This document shows, in pieces, positions 10,345 through 20,994 of a stretch of DNA of 64,000 nucleotides. Position numbers and translations under genes: made by a program. Within the stretch, counting starts at the first letter, position 1. Each line of letters begins with the position of its first letter. The stretch comes from Limnomonas spitsbergensis (Eukaryota > Chlorophyta > Chlorophyceae > Chlamydomonadales). Where the stretch lies: positions 1,214,001-1,278,000 of the forward strand of contig JAYJMM010000036.1 of the NCBI GenBank assembly GCA_037349105.1. The letters run 5' to 3'. The notes under the pieces were generated by a model. The model saw only the letters and a list, made by a program, of their open reading frames with translations. It ran no database searches and was not told the origin of the DNA.

Positions 10345-10555
10345 AGACCGGTGCATACCCGCTGGGTTCTTCTGGTCGCTCAGCCGCGTGGGGCTGGTAG
10401 GGGATGACTCATTCCAGGTACCATGCACAGCCAGGACCATGGGGCTGCCATGCTACCCGCCCATGTGAGGGAGCAGGGACATGGAACGTGGCGATCTGGA
10501 CAGGGGGAGGTAGAAGATCGTGTGGCGGGTTCAATCTCTCAACCTTAGGGTGTGG
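10345..10555 (+). mobile_element. second copy of the B-box-containing repeat
   Basis: Same block order as 9361-9570 (catacccgctgggttc, ccgcgtggggctggtaggg, ccatgcacagccaggacca, tgtggcgggttcaatctctc), about 80% alike by eye. Its B-box-like motif has decayed (ggttcaatctc). Confidence 0.5.
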
Positions 10556-11280
10556 ATGCCACCAGCGTCGTATCACTGGACCATTTCCCCCCTCTTGTCA
10601 CTTCTGGAAGCGGGTCAAAAAGTGTGTATTGGCTGGATGCAGGGGGGGAAATGCTTTGCTTTGCTGACGCTTCACGCACATCCTCGCACTTGATATTTCT
10701 GTAAATAGAACGATAATATTTCGATTGCTGATGGTTCCTCTGTCACCATTATGACGATTGATCCATCCAATACGACGACTATGAGAAAGGGCCCAACGAC
10801 TGATTTCAACTTTCAAAACAATGCTCAAAACAACTGGCTTTCGCTGCAGTATTAGCTACATGTAACGGGTGACGGCGTTTTAGTGATACATAGGGGCGAA
10901 GGCCCATATTCCAAGATATTTCGGATGAGGAGGGAGACTAAAAACAAGCAGATGCCTCATTGACTCGCTGCCTACTCCATATCAGAGAGATCAGAAAGAA
11001 CGAGACTGAATGAGGAACATGCTCGTAAGCCGCAACCCTGTCATCTCCAAAACATGGTAGTCCAATCCGGCTGAACCTGTGCCGTATCGTGCTGTATCGT
11101 GGTATTTTGGTAGTGCAATTCGGCTGAACCAGTGCCGTATTGCGCCGTATCATGCAGTATCGTGCTACCATGCTCCCAAACCCTCAACAGCGTCCTTTCC
11201 CACTTCTTCCGCTCCACTCCCTGGCCTTTTTAAATGCTGCACGGTGGATTTGCGCAGATATGTTATCACAACCAAATGAT

Positions 11281-14200
11281 TTACAGCCCAGGCAAGCTGT
11301 TGACGTTGCCGACAGCGAGGCCTGTCGTCAACAGGCCAAACACGAGGAAGGGCTGCGCAGCCGCCTGGTACTTGACGTCGTTGGCAATGGGGTCCGGGAT
11401 GAAGAACCTGACAAGCAGTGGTTTTCAGAATCTCAGTCGTGGCAGAATCTTTAAAATCTCAGTCGTGGTAGAATATTAAAAATGGCAGTCGTGGCAGAAT
11501 GAGCGAAATTATAAGAAATAAGACATGCATAAAAGCAGTGTCAGGAGAGCGAGAGTCCCAGCCGTATGCCAAACAAGACGTGGGTTCAGGATTCACATGA
11601 TGCAGCGAGTTCCTTTTCTTTTCTCCCAACGGAACAGTTGGGCGCCCACATGGCCGAGCCTTTTTGAGCAGGGCCCAGAGGTGTTATGTCATTGACATTA
11701 TGCAATAAGGGTCTAGGTGAACCCTTATTTTTAATTGTAAATGCTCCTGTGGTTATTTTACAACGGTTCCTTTTCGACCGTACACAATATCATGAAATGG
11801 GTGTGAGTTTTGTTAAGCCGCCCAACTCGCAAACATCCCTTAACCCCGTACTCAGGCAGAGCGAGCGCAATCTTGAGCTCAGGGGCACCATGTCAAGACT
11901 CAGAGGCCATGGGGGTCAGCGAGCCAGGTAGAGGCCCGTCACTCACGTTGAAACCTAAAACCTAAACCCTAAGCCCTTTACCCTAAACTAGGGCCCATGG
12001 GAGGCAGCAAGCCAGGCAAAGGCCCGTCACTCACGTTCAAACCTCAACCTTAAGCCCTAAGGCCTAAGGCCTAAACCCTAGTCTAGGGCCCATGGGAGGC
12101 AGCGAGCCAGGTAAAGGCACGCCACTCACGTTTAAATCTAAACCTTCAGCCCTAAGCCCTAAGGCAAAACCCTAAACCTGGGCCCATGGGAGGCAGCAAG
12201 CCAGGCAAAGGCACGTCTCTTACTTGAACTGAAAGAAGATCTGAGGCAGGATGAGTCCGAGGAGCACGGCGGCATATGTGTACTGGTGCAGGCCAGCGGC
12301 AAGGTAACCTGAAGCCATGACAGGCAGGGGATGGGCAGGTGGTGGGCAGGTGGTGGGCGGGTGGTGGGCAGGTGGTGGGCAGGAGGTGGGCAGGTGGTGG
12401 GCAGCAGGTGGTGGTTTGAGGGAGTGGTAGCATCAAAAATAATGAATAAACTACGCCGGCAGGGGTGTGAGAGTTGAGGAAACAGCACAGCATGGGCCGA
12501 GGCCTCGTCCGCGCCGTTACCATTGGCAGCATCAGATACAGATAACCAGCAGGCAGGCGGTGGACACTTTTAGGGTTTCTCTCTAAACGTTTAAGGAGTT
12601 TTAGGGCCAGACCACTTCAAAGTTAAGGGCTGAAGGGCTCAGCTTAGGGCTCAGTTTAGGGCTCAGTTTAGGGCTCAGCAGCATCAGATACAGCAGACAG
12701 GCGGTGGACAGGAAGACATCCGAGCGACAGATGCGAAGGACGTTCTTTCCTCCCAACCCTCTAGTTAGGCACCCACGCAGCCGAGCCTTTTTGAGCAGGG
12801 CCCAGAGGTGTAACCTCATTGACATCCGAGGGACAGATGTGAAGGACTGATGTCCAGCAGGCATACGCTAGCAGGCAGCCAATGCGCGGCTGTAAACAGA
12901 GTAGAATTCGCTCAATATTAATTATTTTGGCCTGCGCGGCTAATATTAATTCAAAAATCGCCGCTGCGAGGAGTGTCAGTCAGGTGCACGGAGAAATTGA
13001 AGAGGTGCACGCTGGGAATAAAAACAGCAAATATCAGAAAGACGCGCGCTTCCGCGCGACGGTTCGATTTGGCATCCGTTCATTGATCCTTGTCAAGTCT
13101 GATCGAGTACTCCAGCATAGCACTACTGGTGACTCAGATGAGCACTAGCGGTAGGAAGGGAGGAGGCAGAGGCTGCTGAACGTGAGAATGCCAGGGCGAG
13201 GGCGGCAGCAGTGACGAAGAGGCCGGTTGTACGCCCCAGATCCATGCTTACCGTCGTAGCACGGTTTTGACCAAGTTTTACTGCACTGGCTGCTGCGCGG
13301 ACGGAAATTAATCATATCGTGACTGATTTGCGTTGGTAAGTTAGATAACCTGGAATTATGCCTGCTATATAAATACATAAAAACACCGGCTCCCCTGGCC
13401 CACCTGCCACACCCAGCTGTGTTACATCGATGGCCCCGACGCAAATCCACTTTGCCGTGTCGACACCAAAAGCGACGGGCAGTGACTGTAGCCCCATCTC
13501 CCTGAGAATGATGTTTCAAGGGTCCAGGGTTCAGGGTTTGGACATTGCAGCACGATTGCCCTTGTATGGGAGTGACAAGGGATTAGAGTTCAGGGTAAGG
13601 CACCTGCAGCAGCACCGCCCTGGTAAGAGAGGGTTTAGGGTTTAGGGTTGTACGTCAAGCCACGGCCACAACATCTCCCTTAAAAGGACGTCTCGAGGGT
13701 AAAGGCCTCAGCGACTACAGCACTGCGGCCCCGAGAAGGTCCCCACCCCCACCAGTCCCCCGCTTACCCCCTTGCTGTCCCCACCCCTACCTGCCCAACA
13801 CAGTTCCCCCTCTGCTGTTGTCACCCCCACCTGCCCCTGCTCGCCCCTGTCTCCCTCAATGCTCTTAAAATCGTTCACGATCCACCCCTACCCACACCTG
13901 TCTCCTTCAATGCTCCTGACCAGCCCCCCCCCTCCTGCCCCCATCCCCTCCTGTCCCCCCCATCCCCTCAGTTCTCCTGATGTGCCCCCTGCCCGCTTCC
14001 TGCACCCCCACCTGTTCCCTCAATGCTACTGATATCCCATCCCCCCCTGGCCCCTCACCTGTCACCCTCAATGCTCTTGAAGTCATTCACGATGGCAATG
14101 CCCAGCCCCGCAAAGGAGTACAGCACGGTCAGGACCATGACATCCGCGCTAAGCTCACCAAACAGTGCCTGATGGCGGCAGGGGGGGAGGGAGAGAGGGA

Positions 14201-17200
14201 GGGAGGGAGGGGATTGGCTTGGGGGGGCTATGCCCAGACCCGCAATGAGATGCATCACAACCAGGACCATCACGTCCACGCTGATCTCAATAAACGGTGT
14301 CTGATGACGGCAGGGAGGGAGGGAGTGTTTAAGGGATAGGGGAGGGGATCGGCTTGAAGTGGTATGTATGCCCAGACCCGCAATGAAATGCTGCACAACC
14401 AGGACCATCACGTCCATACTCAGCACACCAAACAGTGCTGGAAGGGGGAAGGGGTGGGGAGAGGGGGAAGGGGGGGGGAGAGGGGGAAGGGGGGGGGAGA
14501 GGGGGAAGGGGGGGGAAGAGGGGGAAGGGGGGGGGAGAGGGGGAAGGGGGGGGGAGAGGGGGAAGGGGGGGGGAGAGGGGGAAGGGGGGGGGAGAGGGGG
14601 AAGGGGGGGGAGAGGGGGAAGGGGGGGGAGAGGGGGAAGGGGGGGGAGAGGGGGAAGGGGGGGGGAGAGGGGGAAGGGGGGGGGAGAGGGGGAAGGGGGG
14701 GGGAGAGGGGGAAGGGGGGGGGAGAGGGGGAAGGGGGGGGAAGAGGGGGAAGGGGGGGGGAGAGGGGGAAGGGGGGGGGAGAGGGGGAAGGGGGGGGGAG
14801 AGGGGGAAGGGGGGGGGAGAGGGGGAAGGGGGGGGAGAGGGGGAAGGGGGGGGAGAGGGGGAAGGGGGGGGAGAGGGGGAAGGGGGGGGGAGAGGGGAAG
14901 GGGGGGGAGAGGGGGAAGGGGGGGGGAGAGGGGGAAGGGGGGGGGGAGAGGGAGAAGGGGGGGGGGAGAGGGGAAAGGGGGGGGGGGAGAGGGGAAAGGG
15001 GGGGGGGGGAGAGGGGGAAGGGGGGGGGGAGAGGGAGGGAATGGGGTAGGTGATGGGTTGGATAGTAGGGATTTAGGGATGAAGAAAGGGCGAGGGTCGG
15101 TGAAAGGGCGAACGTACGTGAAGGGGCGAGGTAGAAGTGGGGGTACGTTGCGATTGGCCGGTGCTAGTGGGAGGGGTGGGGGGGGACAGGGTTAAAGAAT
15201 AAGCCTTCCGTGGCGGTTTGGGGGGGGAGGTGACGGGGCTGAAGGTGTGCGTGTGAAGGTGGCCCAGATTCAAACACACAGATCCAGATCCAAATCTAAA
15301 GCTCACACTTGACCCTTGAACCAGGGTAGTGATATGCAGGACGAGACCAGTGTGCAGCTCCCAGCCCAGCCTCCAAAGTTGATTCCAACATCCAGATCCA
15401 TGCACACAGTTCCAGATCCATGCACACAGTTCCAAATCCATGCACACAGATCCAGATCCATGCACACAGATCCAGATCCAACCCTCTGACCTGACCCGCC
15501 TACCAGGGCCGCACAATGTAGGACAAGCCGAGCGCAAAATTTCCGGCCCAGCCCCACAAATAAATTCCAACATCCAGATCCAGATACATGCACACAGATC
15601 CAGATCCAGATCCAACCCTCTCACCTGACCCGCCCACCACGGCAGCGCAATGTAGGACGAGCCGAGCGCAAAGTTACCAGCCCAGCCCCATTGCTTTAGC
15701 TTCAGTGGCGGGGCTGAGTAGATATAGGAGATGATGGAGCCAAAAATGGCCAGGTAGAGCAGTGTCGGCTGCAGGGAGACAGACGGTGGGGGGACTATTT
15801 TGAACGTGGGGCACATGAGGGGTGACAGGGACAAGGAGTGACATGCAGTTCTGTACAATTGCGCCGTAATTGAGAAACCGTGCAAGTAATTACGGCCCCT
15901 CGCGGGCAAAAGAAGCTGCATTTCAGAATTTGCCTTGTTACGGTGAAATAACGGACAAAATTACGACGAAATTACCTTATTACAAAATTACAGTGGGAAA
16001 TTACGATAAATACGGGAAATTACGGGAAATTACGATAAATTACGGTGACAAGAATTCAGGTATGCACTCCAGCTACGGTAAGGCCCGTATAATCGGCACA
16101 GCACTGGCGACAAGCTCATCATGATCATAAGGAGAGCCGAGTTGCACACATTTCACATGTGTAATAACAAAGACGGTTTGTGTGCGACTTCCTGACGACG
16201 GCAACTTCCCATAGAGGCGCTCTATTATGAGAGGAAGCAGTATATGCTGGAAGATCAGAAGAACCAAAAGGGGTTTCAGGATCTACAGGACCCCCCCCCC
16301 CCCCCCCTCCAACCCCTACCTGCCTGCTGCTGTCCTCCTCTCCCCCCCTGCCCCCCCCTCCCCCCTCATCTAGCGTCCCCCTCTCCCCCCCTGCCCCCTC
16401 CCCGGGCTTCCGCCTCTCCCCCCTAGCTCCCCCTGCCCCCCCTCCCAAGAGCTCCTGCCTCTACAGGACTTCTGCTCGCCCCACCTGCTCATGGCCGGCC
16501 CAGTTGTCGAGCAAGAAGGCAGTACCGAGGCCGGCACCCAGCAGTACAAAGATCTGCGTGACGACCTCCTCCTTTGAGATCTTGCCTAGGTGGGTGGGAA
16601 CAGAGGCAGGAGAGATGGAGAGGAGGGAGAGGCAGAGGAGAAATCAAGAGGAGGGATGAAGAGGAGGGAGGGGCAGAGGAGGGAGATAAGGAGGGAGGTG
16701 GGAGATACTGAGGCAGGGGAGGGCCAGCACACACACACGCCCACCTAGTCTCCCTCATACGATCCAAACCCCATTTCGATCGCACCCTACCCAGTAAGCC
16801 ACCCACCCTGGATGATCCCCAGACAGGCCGGTCCTGAGGGCGTTGGCGCGGCAACTAGGCTAGGGACACAGACACACACATTCCACCCTAAACCCTAAAC
16901 TAAACACACAGACACACGCATTTTGTGCTCGGCAACTGGACTAGACACACAGGGTGCCACCCGAACTGGATGATCCCCAGCCAGCTTGGACCCAAGGGGA
17001 TTGCGCGGCAACTGGACTAGAAACACACGTGCCACCAAGACTAGAGGATTCCCAGCCAGCCAGTGCGGTCCTGAGGGGACTGCGTGGCAACTGGACTGGA
17101 CACACAACCACACGCACTTCCCTAAACCCTAGACACACAGACACACGCATCACCCTAAACCCTTGACACACAAACACACGCATCGCCCTAAACCCTTGAC

Positions 17201-20200
17201 ACACAAACACACGCATCGCCCTAAACCCTTGACACACAACCACACGCACTTCCCTAAACCCTAGACACACAGACACACGCATCACCCTAAACCCTTGACA
17301 CACAAACACACGCATCGCCCTAAACCCTTGACACACAAACACACGGATCGCCCTAAACCCTTGACACACAACCACACGCACTTCCCTAAACCCTAGACAC
17401 ACAGACACACGCATCACCCTAAACCCTAGACACACAAACACACGGATCGCCCTAAACCCTTGACACACAAACACACAGATCGCCCTAAATCCTAAACCCT
17501 TGACACACAACCACACGCACTTCCCTAAACCCTAGACACACAAACACACGGATCACCCTAAACCCTAGACACACAAACACACGCATCACCCTAAACCCTA
17601 GACACACAAACACACGGATTGCCCTAAACCCTTGACACACAAACACATGCACTTTGTGCGTGGCAACTGGACTAGACATGGCAACTGGACTAGACACACA
17701 CGTGCCACCCAGACTAGAGGATTCCCGGACGGCCAGCGCGGACCTGAGGGGACTGTGCGACAACTGGGCTAGGGAAACAGACACACAGGGTTCAGGGTTT
17801 TGACTACTGGACTGGACACAAAGGGTTTAAAGTTAAGGGTTAAGGGGTTTAAGGTTTGAGGTTTTGACTACTGGGCTCGACACACAGGGTTAAGGGTTTA
17901 GGGTTAAGGGTTTAGACTACTGGACTGGACACACAGGGTTAAGGGTTTAGGGTTTTGACTACTGGACTGGACACGCGGGGTTAAGGATTAAGGGTTTTGA
18001 CTACTGGACTGGACACGCAGGGTGCCACCTGCACTGGATAATCCCCGGCCAGCGCGGACCCAAGGGGATTGCGCGGCAACTGGACTGGACAGTGCACACA
18101 GACACTTAGGTTTGGCATCCCAGCCCCGATACCAGATAAGCACCCATACTGGATGCAAAAAGACAAAGGTCCTGGATTGCAGCCCCCATGCATACTGGAT
18201 GAGCCCCCTCATACTAGATATGCAAACATTCAACCTGAATCCCATCCCCCATACTGGATGAGGCCCCCCACACCAAATGCCTCCCTTCCCTACACCCGAG
18301 GGAATGGGGCGTTGAGGCTCGTTGATGGCATCAATGCCCTTGTCATACACACAAATTTATTCTGGATCCCAGCCCCCATAGCCCCACGCCGCATTCGACC
18401 CCCCGGCCCCACGCCTAATTCGACCCCCCGCACCCGAGGGGATGGGGCGGTAAGGCTCGTTGATGGCATCAATATCCCTGTCGTACCAGTCATTGATTGT
18501 CTGTGGGGGAACACAGGTTCAAAACAGCGGGTTCGCAAAGGGAATGCCAGAGGGAGGTTTGTGGGGAGCACCTGTGTTTCTTTTCGTGCGTGCCAAAGCA
18601 CCTACGGGGGGGCCGCCAGGCGGCCATCATCGCGCCGATTGGGACCAAAGCTTGACCGGCCTACGGCCAGGAGCCCTAGGAGTAAGAAAGAAAGAAAGCT
18701 ACGCCCAATAAGGGCGTGGGGGTTAAGGAAACAGCGCAGCTTGGGGCCGTAGCCGCATTTGCTCCCTAGGAGTAGGCACTTTCCTGCAAATCTGTAGGCC
18801 GTGATGTAGCTGAAGTGTGGCTAAATCACTCTAGAGTGACCAGTGGGGAACATCGGTTGGAAGCATTAAGTTCGCAGAGTGAATGTCCGAGGGAAGTTGT
18901 GTCCAACCTTTCACATGTTGTTGCGTTTCATCACAAACAGTATGAACAGCTCGTCGGTTGTCCGCGTTCAATCTTAGGGAGTTAAGCAGCAGCAGCGGCA
19001 GCGGCAGCAGCACCATTGGCAGCAGCAGCAGCAGCGGCGGCGGCGGCAGCAGCACAATAGGCAGCAGCAGCAGCAGCAGCACCATTGGCAGCTGCAGCAG
19101 CAGCAGCGGCGGCGGCAGCAGCACAATTGGCAGCAGCAGCGGCAGCGGCAGCAGCAGCAGCGACAGGGTAATTTGGAGCGGAAATTGTCCTTCGGACTCG
19201 AATAATTCGAAGTCAACACAATACCGTTGCAGAATACCAAAGCACGAGCAGTGATGTTTGAAAGGCACGCCAAGCGGAAGTGTGGTTTACAGTTTTTATC
19301 CCTGCTGCTGCTGACCCTCCAATTAGCATTCCTCGGAAAATAAAAACAGTTTGAACGGGCCTACGGCTGGTGACCAAGGCAGCAGCGCTTGAGTGCACTA
19401 GTCCCCTAAAACATGCAGTGTTGTGGCTGAAGTGTAGCTACAGTGTAGCTGAAGAGTACCTGAAGTGTAGCTGAATCCCTCGTGTCTCACCTGGGTGAAA
19501 CCTGTTAGAAAGGGCCCCGACATCATCATGCAGGTCAGCAGCTTGCCGACGTCGGTCGGGTCGTTCCATACATAGTGGCCAGAGGCGGCGGCACCGCAGG
19601 CAACACCTAGTACAAGAGAGAGGGAATTAAGTCTGGCGCCTCTCAACGGCATGCAAGAGAGGTGGAGAGATCAAGGCATGCGGGTCAGGAGCTGACCACA
19701 GGCACCGCCTGATGGTAGCATAAGAAGGGGACATAGATTGTGCAGGACGGCAGGTAATACCCGTTGGTAGGCACAAGAGAGGGGGGCATGACGCCATGAC
19801 AGGTAATATCTAACGGCAGGTGAGAGAGGTAGGGAGGGGGGGGGGGGGGGTAATTAGGCCATATATGAATAAGCTGTACGTGTTATTAGGCTGTCACGTG
19901 GCCATGTGTAGCAGGCTGCTGGGTGGCCAGCGCTGGGCTGATGGGGAGCAAACTTTGAACAGCCTACTCCCGGTGGCCCAAGCTGCAGGACACGGTGCTA
20001 CAATTTTCCAGGCGTACGCCAAGGTGTATCTGAATTGTGGTTAAATGCCCTCAATTCAACAGAGGCACTTGCTACGGTACTCACCCCAGATTAGCGGAAT
20101 CCATGTGACTGGCTTGGTCAGCTGGACGCGGATCTTCCAGATGTTGGTCTCGTCGGAGGCGCCCTTCATCTGAGAGTCACGAAAAGGTTCAGATACATTG

Positions 20201-20994
20201 GCATCCATGCGCTGAGAGGAAGACAAGGCGGAGTGAAGCACCATGCAGTATGCCGTGCGACATGAAAGGAGGCGCCCTTCATCTGAGAGTCACAGAGGAA
20301 AGCGGTGCAGATGCATTCAGCATCCATAGCCATACCCTGGACAAATCGATGCAGACTAAAGCAGCATGCAGCATGGCACGAGGCGAGGCGCCATGCAGCA
20401 TGGCAGGAGGCGAGGTGCCATGCAGCATGGCAGAGGAGAGGCGCCATGCAGCATGCAGCATTGCAGAAGCGGGGCGCCATGCAGCATGCCATGCAGCATG
20501 GAAAAAGGCTATGCATGCTGAGGAGATGCGGTGGCAACAAAACAGAGCCGGGTATAATGCTGACCAGGTGTACGGCAAGTCTTACCCCGAGCATTTGCCT
20601 GACACCGCCGCTGTCCGACTTTTCCTTAGACGCCTGCTCCGCGAGCACTCGGACGCTATGCCGGGCAGCTGCAAGCATTGTCAACACACGACGCATTTGA
20701 GGACTTGATCGTCACAGTGTGTGAGGGGGCTATATACGATCATCTGATCCTATCAACTTCGGATTTCTGCCGGAAATCGACCACATCGCTCGGCTACCAG
20801 CTGCAGGCGACGATCCCGATGCCAAGAATTATATTTCAAAAAGGTCTGCAAGAAGAGAACCAATCACCTGGGCGCGCCTCATGCCAGAACGGCGTGGGTC
20901 GCACCGTCCTGCATACCAGTGGCACGTCGAGAGATGCCACCGGGCGCACCGATGCCGCCGACTGCCTGCAGCTTGCTTTGTGTGCGACCTGCAT
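11281..20994 (-). CDS. chlG: chlorophyll synthase, chloroplastic
   Basis: Ten exons with consistent phases, read on the minus strand: 20586-20696, 20085-20169, 19491-19606, 18434-18500, 16485-16585, 15625-15768, 14059-14168, 13404-13501, 12224-12308 and 11281-11407 (stop TAA at 11281), about 347 residues. A possible upstream transit-peptide exon is 20917-20994 (MQVAHKASCRQSAASVRPVA). The enzyme attaches the phytyl or geranylgeranyl chain to chlorophyllide in plastid membranes (UbiA prenyltransferase family). Visible motifs are LTKPVTWIPLIWG, CMMMSGPFLTGFTQ, the first Asp motif NDWYDRDIDAINEP, YIYSAPPLKLKQ, the second Asp motif DFKSIEGDR, QSLPVAFGVDTAKWICVGAI, PQIFFQFK and VKYQAAAQPFLV. All are close to plant CHLG. 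Only the start is uncertain: ATG at 20696 gives a short N-terminus, so the extra exon is likely. Introns carry repeats at five splice junctions. Confidence 0.96.
11408..12223 (-). repeat. chlG last intron with four tandem copies of the donor region
   Basis: A unit of about 89-95 bases (gggcccatgggaggcagc, gagccaggtaaaggc, then cactcacgtt) occurs near 11905, 11994, 12087 and 12181. The rightmost copy supplies the true donor of exon 12224-12308, and the other three retain a GTGAGT donor-like hexamer on the minus strand. A SINE-like copy lies at 11635-11698. Confidence 0.85.
12310..12412. repeat. short 11-bp tandem repeat in chlG intron
   Basis: gcaggtggtgg repeated with ggcgggtggt variants, directly upstream (in transcript sense) of the exon at 12224-12308. 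On the minus strand it is C/T-rich and could serve as a polypyrimidine tract for that acceptor (inference). Confidence 0.8.
14169..14440 (-). repeat. two extra copies of chlG exon 7 acceptor and exon start
   Basis: The true exon (14059-14168) begins ALFGELSADVMVLTVLYSFA. Two diverged copies lie in the preceding intron: one (about 14229-14315) reads SVDVMVLVVMHLIAGLGI and the other (about 14365-14440) reads LSMDVMVLVVQHFIAGLGI. Neither continues past the glycine-rich loop into the NDFKS segment, so both look like non-functional junction copies. Confidence 0.9.
14440..15040. repeat. G/A-rich 23-25-bp minisatellite in chlG intron 6
   Basis: About 26 units of a G run plus agagggggaag. On the transcribed strand this is a 600-base C/T tract directly upstream of the duplicated exon 7 acceptors. 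It is homopurine on one strand with mirror symmetry, so triplex formation is possible (inference). The open frames rich in Gly, Arg, Glu and Lys here are low-complexity artefacts. Confidence 0.95.
15310..15624 (-). repeat. decayed copies of chlG exon 6 end and donor, with 21-bp minisatellite
   Basis: The true exon end (GNFALGSSYIALPWWAGQ then GTGAGAG) is echoed at about 15500-15555 and 15308-15365, where the frame reads WELHTGLVLHITTLVQG. Between and beside the copies are repeats of agatccatgcacacagttcc and agatccagatccag (15385-15485 and 15570-15615). Confidence 0.85.
15840..16080. repeat. aattacg-rich interspersed tract in chlG intron 5
   Basis: Many short direct and inverted occurrences of aattacg, ttacggtga and gggaaattacg between 15840 and 16050. 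No coding capacity. Probably a decayed minisatellite or foldback remnant. Confidence 0.55.
16870..17660. repeat. 33-bp minisatellite containing telomere-like motif, chlG intron 4
   Basis: Units of cgccctaaacccttgacaca plus caaacacacgcat alternate with variants having ccctagacacacagacacac. Each unit carries one CCCTAAAC motif. The minus strand reads as an 11-residue repeat. Flanked on both sides by a ggcaactggactagacacac and tgccacccgaactggatgat segment. Confidence 0.9.
17700..18100. repeat. mixed tandem repeat with TTAGGG-like tracts, chlG intron 4
   Basis: Repeats of gactactggactggacacac separated by gggttaagggtttagggtt-like tracts (17790-18000). They are followed by a copy of the gtgccacctgcactggataa block seen at 16955-17090. 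Confidence 0.8.
18290..18352 (-). repeat. decoy copy of chlG exon 4 end and donor
   Basis: Reads YDKGIDAINEPQRPIPSG followed by GTGTAGG on the minus strand. It is a near copy of the true exon end at 18434-18485 (YDRDIDAINEPYRPIPSG), 140 bases downstream in the transcript. It lacks the TINDW start and changes the catalytic DRDID to DKGID. Confidence 0.93.
18970..19170. repeat. CAG/CGG trinucleotide-rich tract in chlG intron 3
   Basis: Interrupted agcagcagcggcggcggcag runs with three agcaccattggcagcagc interruptions. It lies between exons 19491-19606 and 18434-18500, so it is intronic in the chlG transcript. Confidence 0.9.
20262..20296 (-). repeat. decoy copy of chlG exon 2 acceptor
   Basis: The acceptor and exon start at 20155-20178 (ctcagatgaagggcgcctcc on the minus strand) are repeated exactly at about 20268-20291, where the sequence then turns into tttcatgtcgc instead of the DETNIWKIR codons. 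Confidence 0.9.
20370..20510. repeat. gcatgcagcatgg minisatellite in chlG intron 1
   Basis: Irregular tandem repeats of ccatgcagcatggcaggagg and gcatgcagcattgcagaag, about six units of 20-30 bases, with no strand open in a gene-like way. Confidence 0.8.

Larger units (their letters stand above)
8601..11280. other. convergent intergenic region with dispersed repeats
   Basis: Lies between the 3' ends of the SCYL1-type gene (+) and chlG (-). It holds SINE-like copies near 8809-8890, 9074-9135, 9681-9735 and 10208-10266, two copies of the B-box-containing repeat (9361-9570 and 10345-10555), and a 38-bp tandem repeat. I see no credible gene in it. Confidence 0.6.

Noticed and set aside
13050..13085. 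B-box-like ggttcgattt suggesting another pol III element
   Set aside because: Isolated weak match with no repeated context or supporting structure.
14359..15195. Gly/Arg/Glu-rich proteins of about 200-280 residues
   Set aside because: Produced by a G/A minisatellite inside a chlG intron on the antisense strand; three overlapping frames are open at once.
20250..20708. Cys/Ala/Met-rich open frames on both strands at the chlG 5' region
   Set aside because: They span the gcatgcagcatgg minisatellite and lie across certain chlG exon boundaries.
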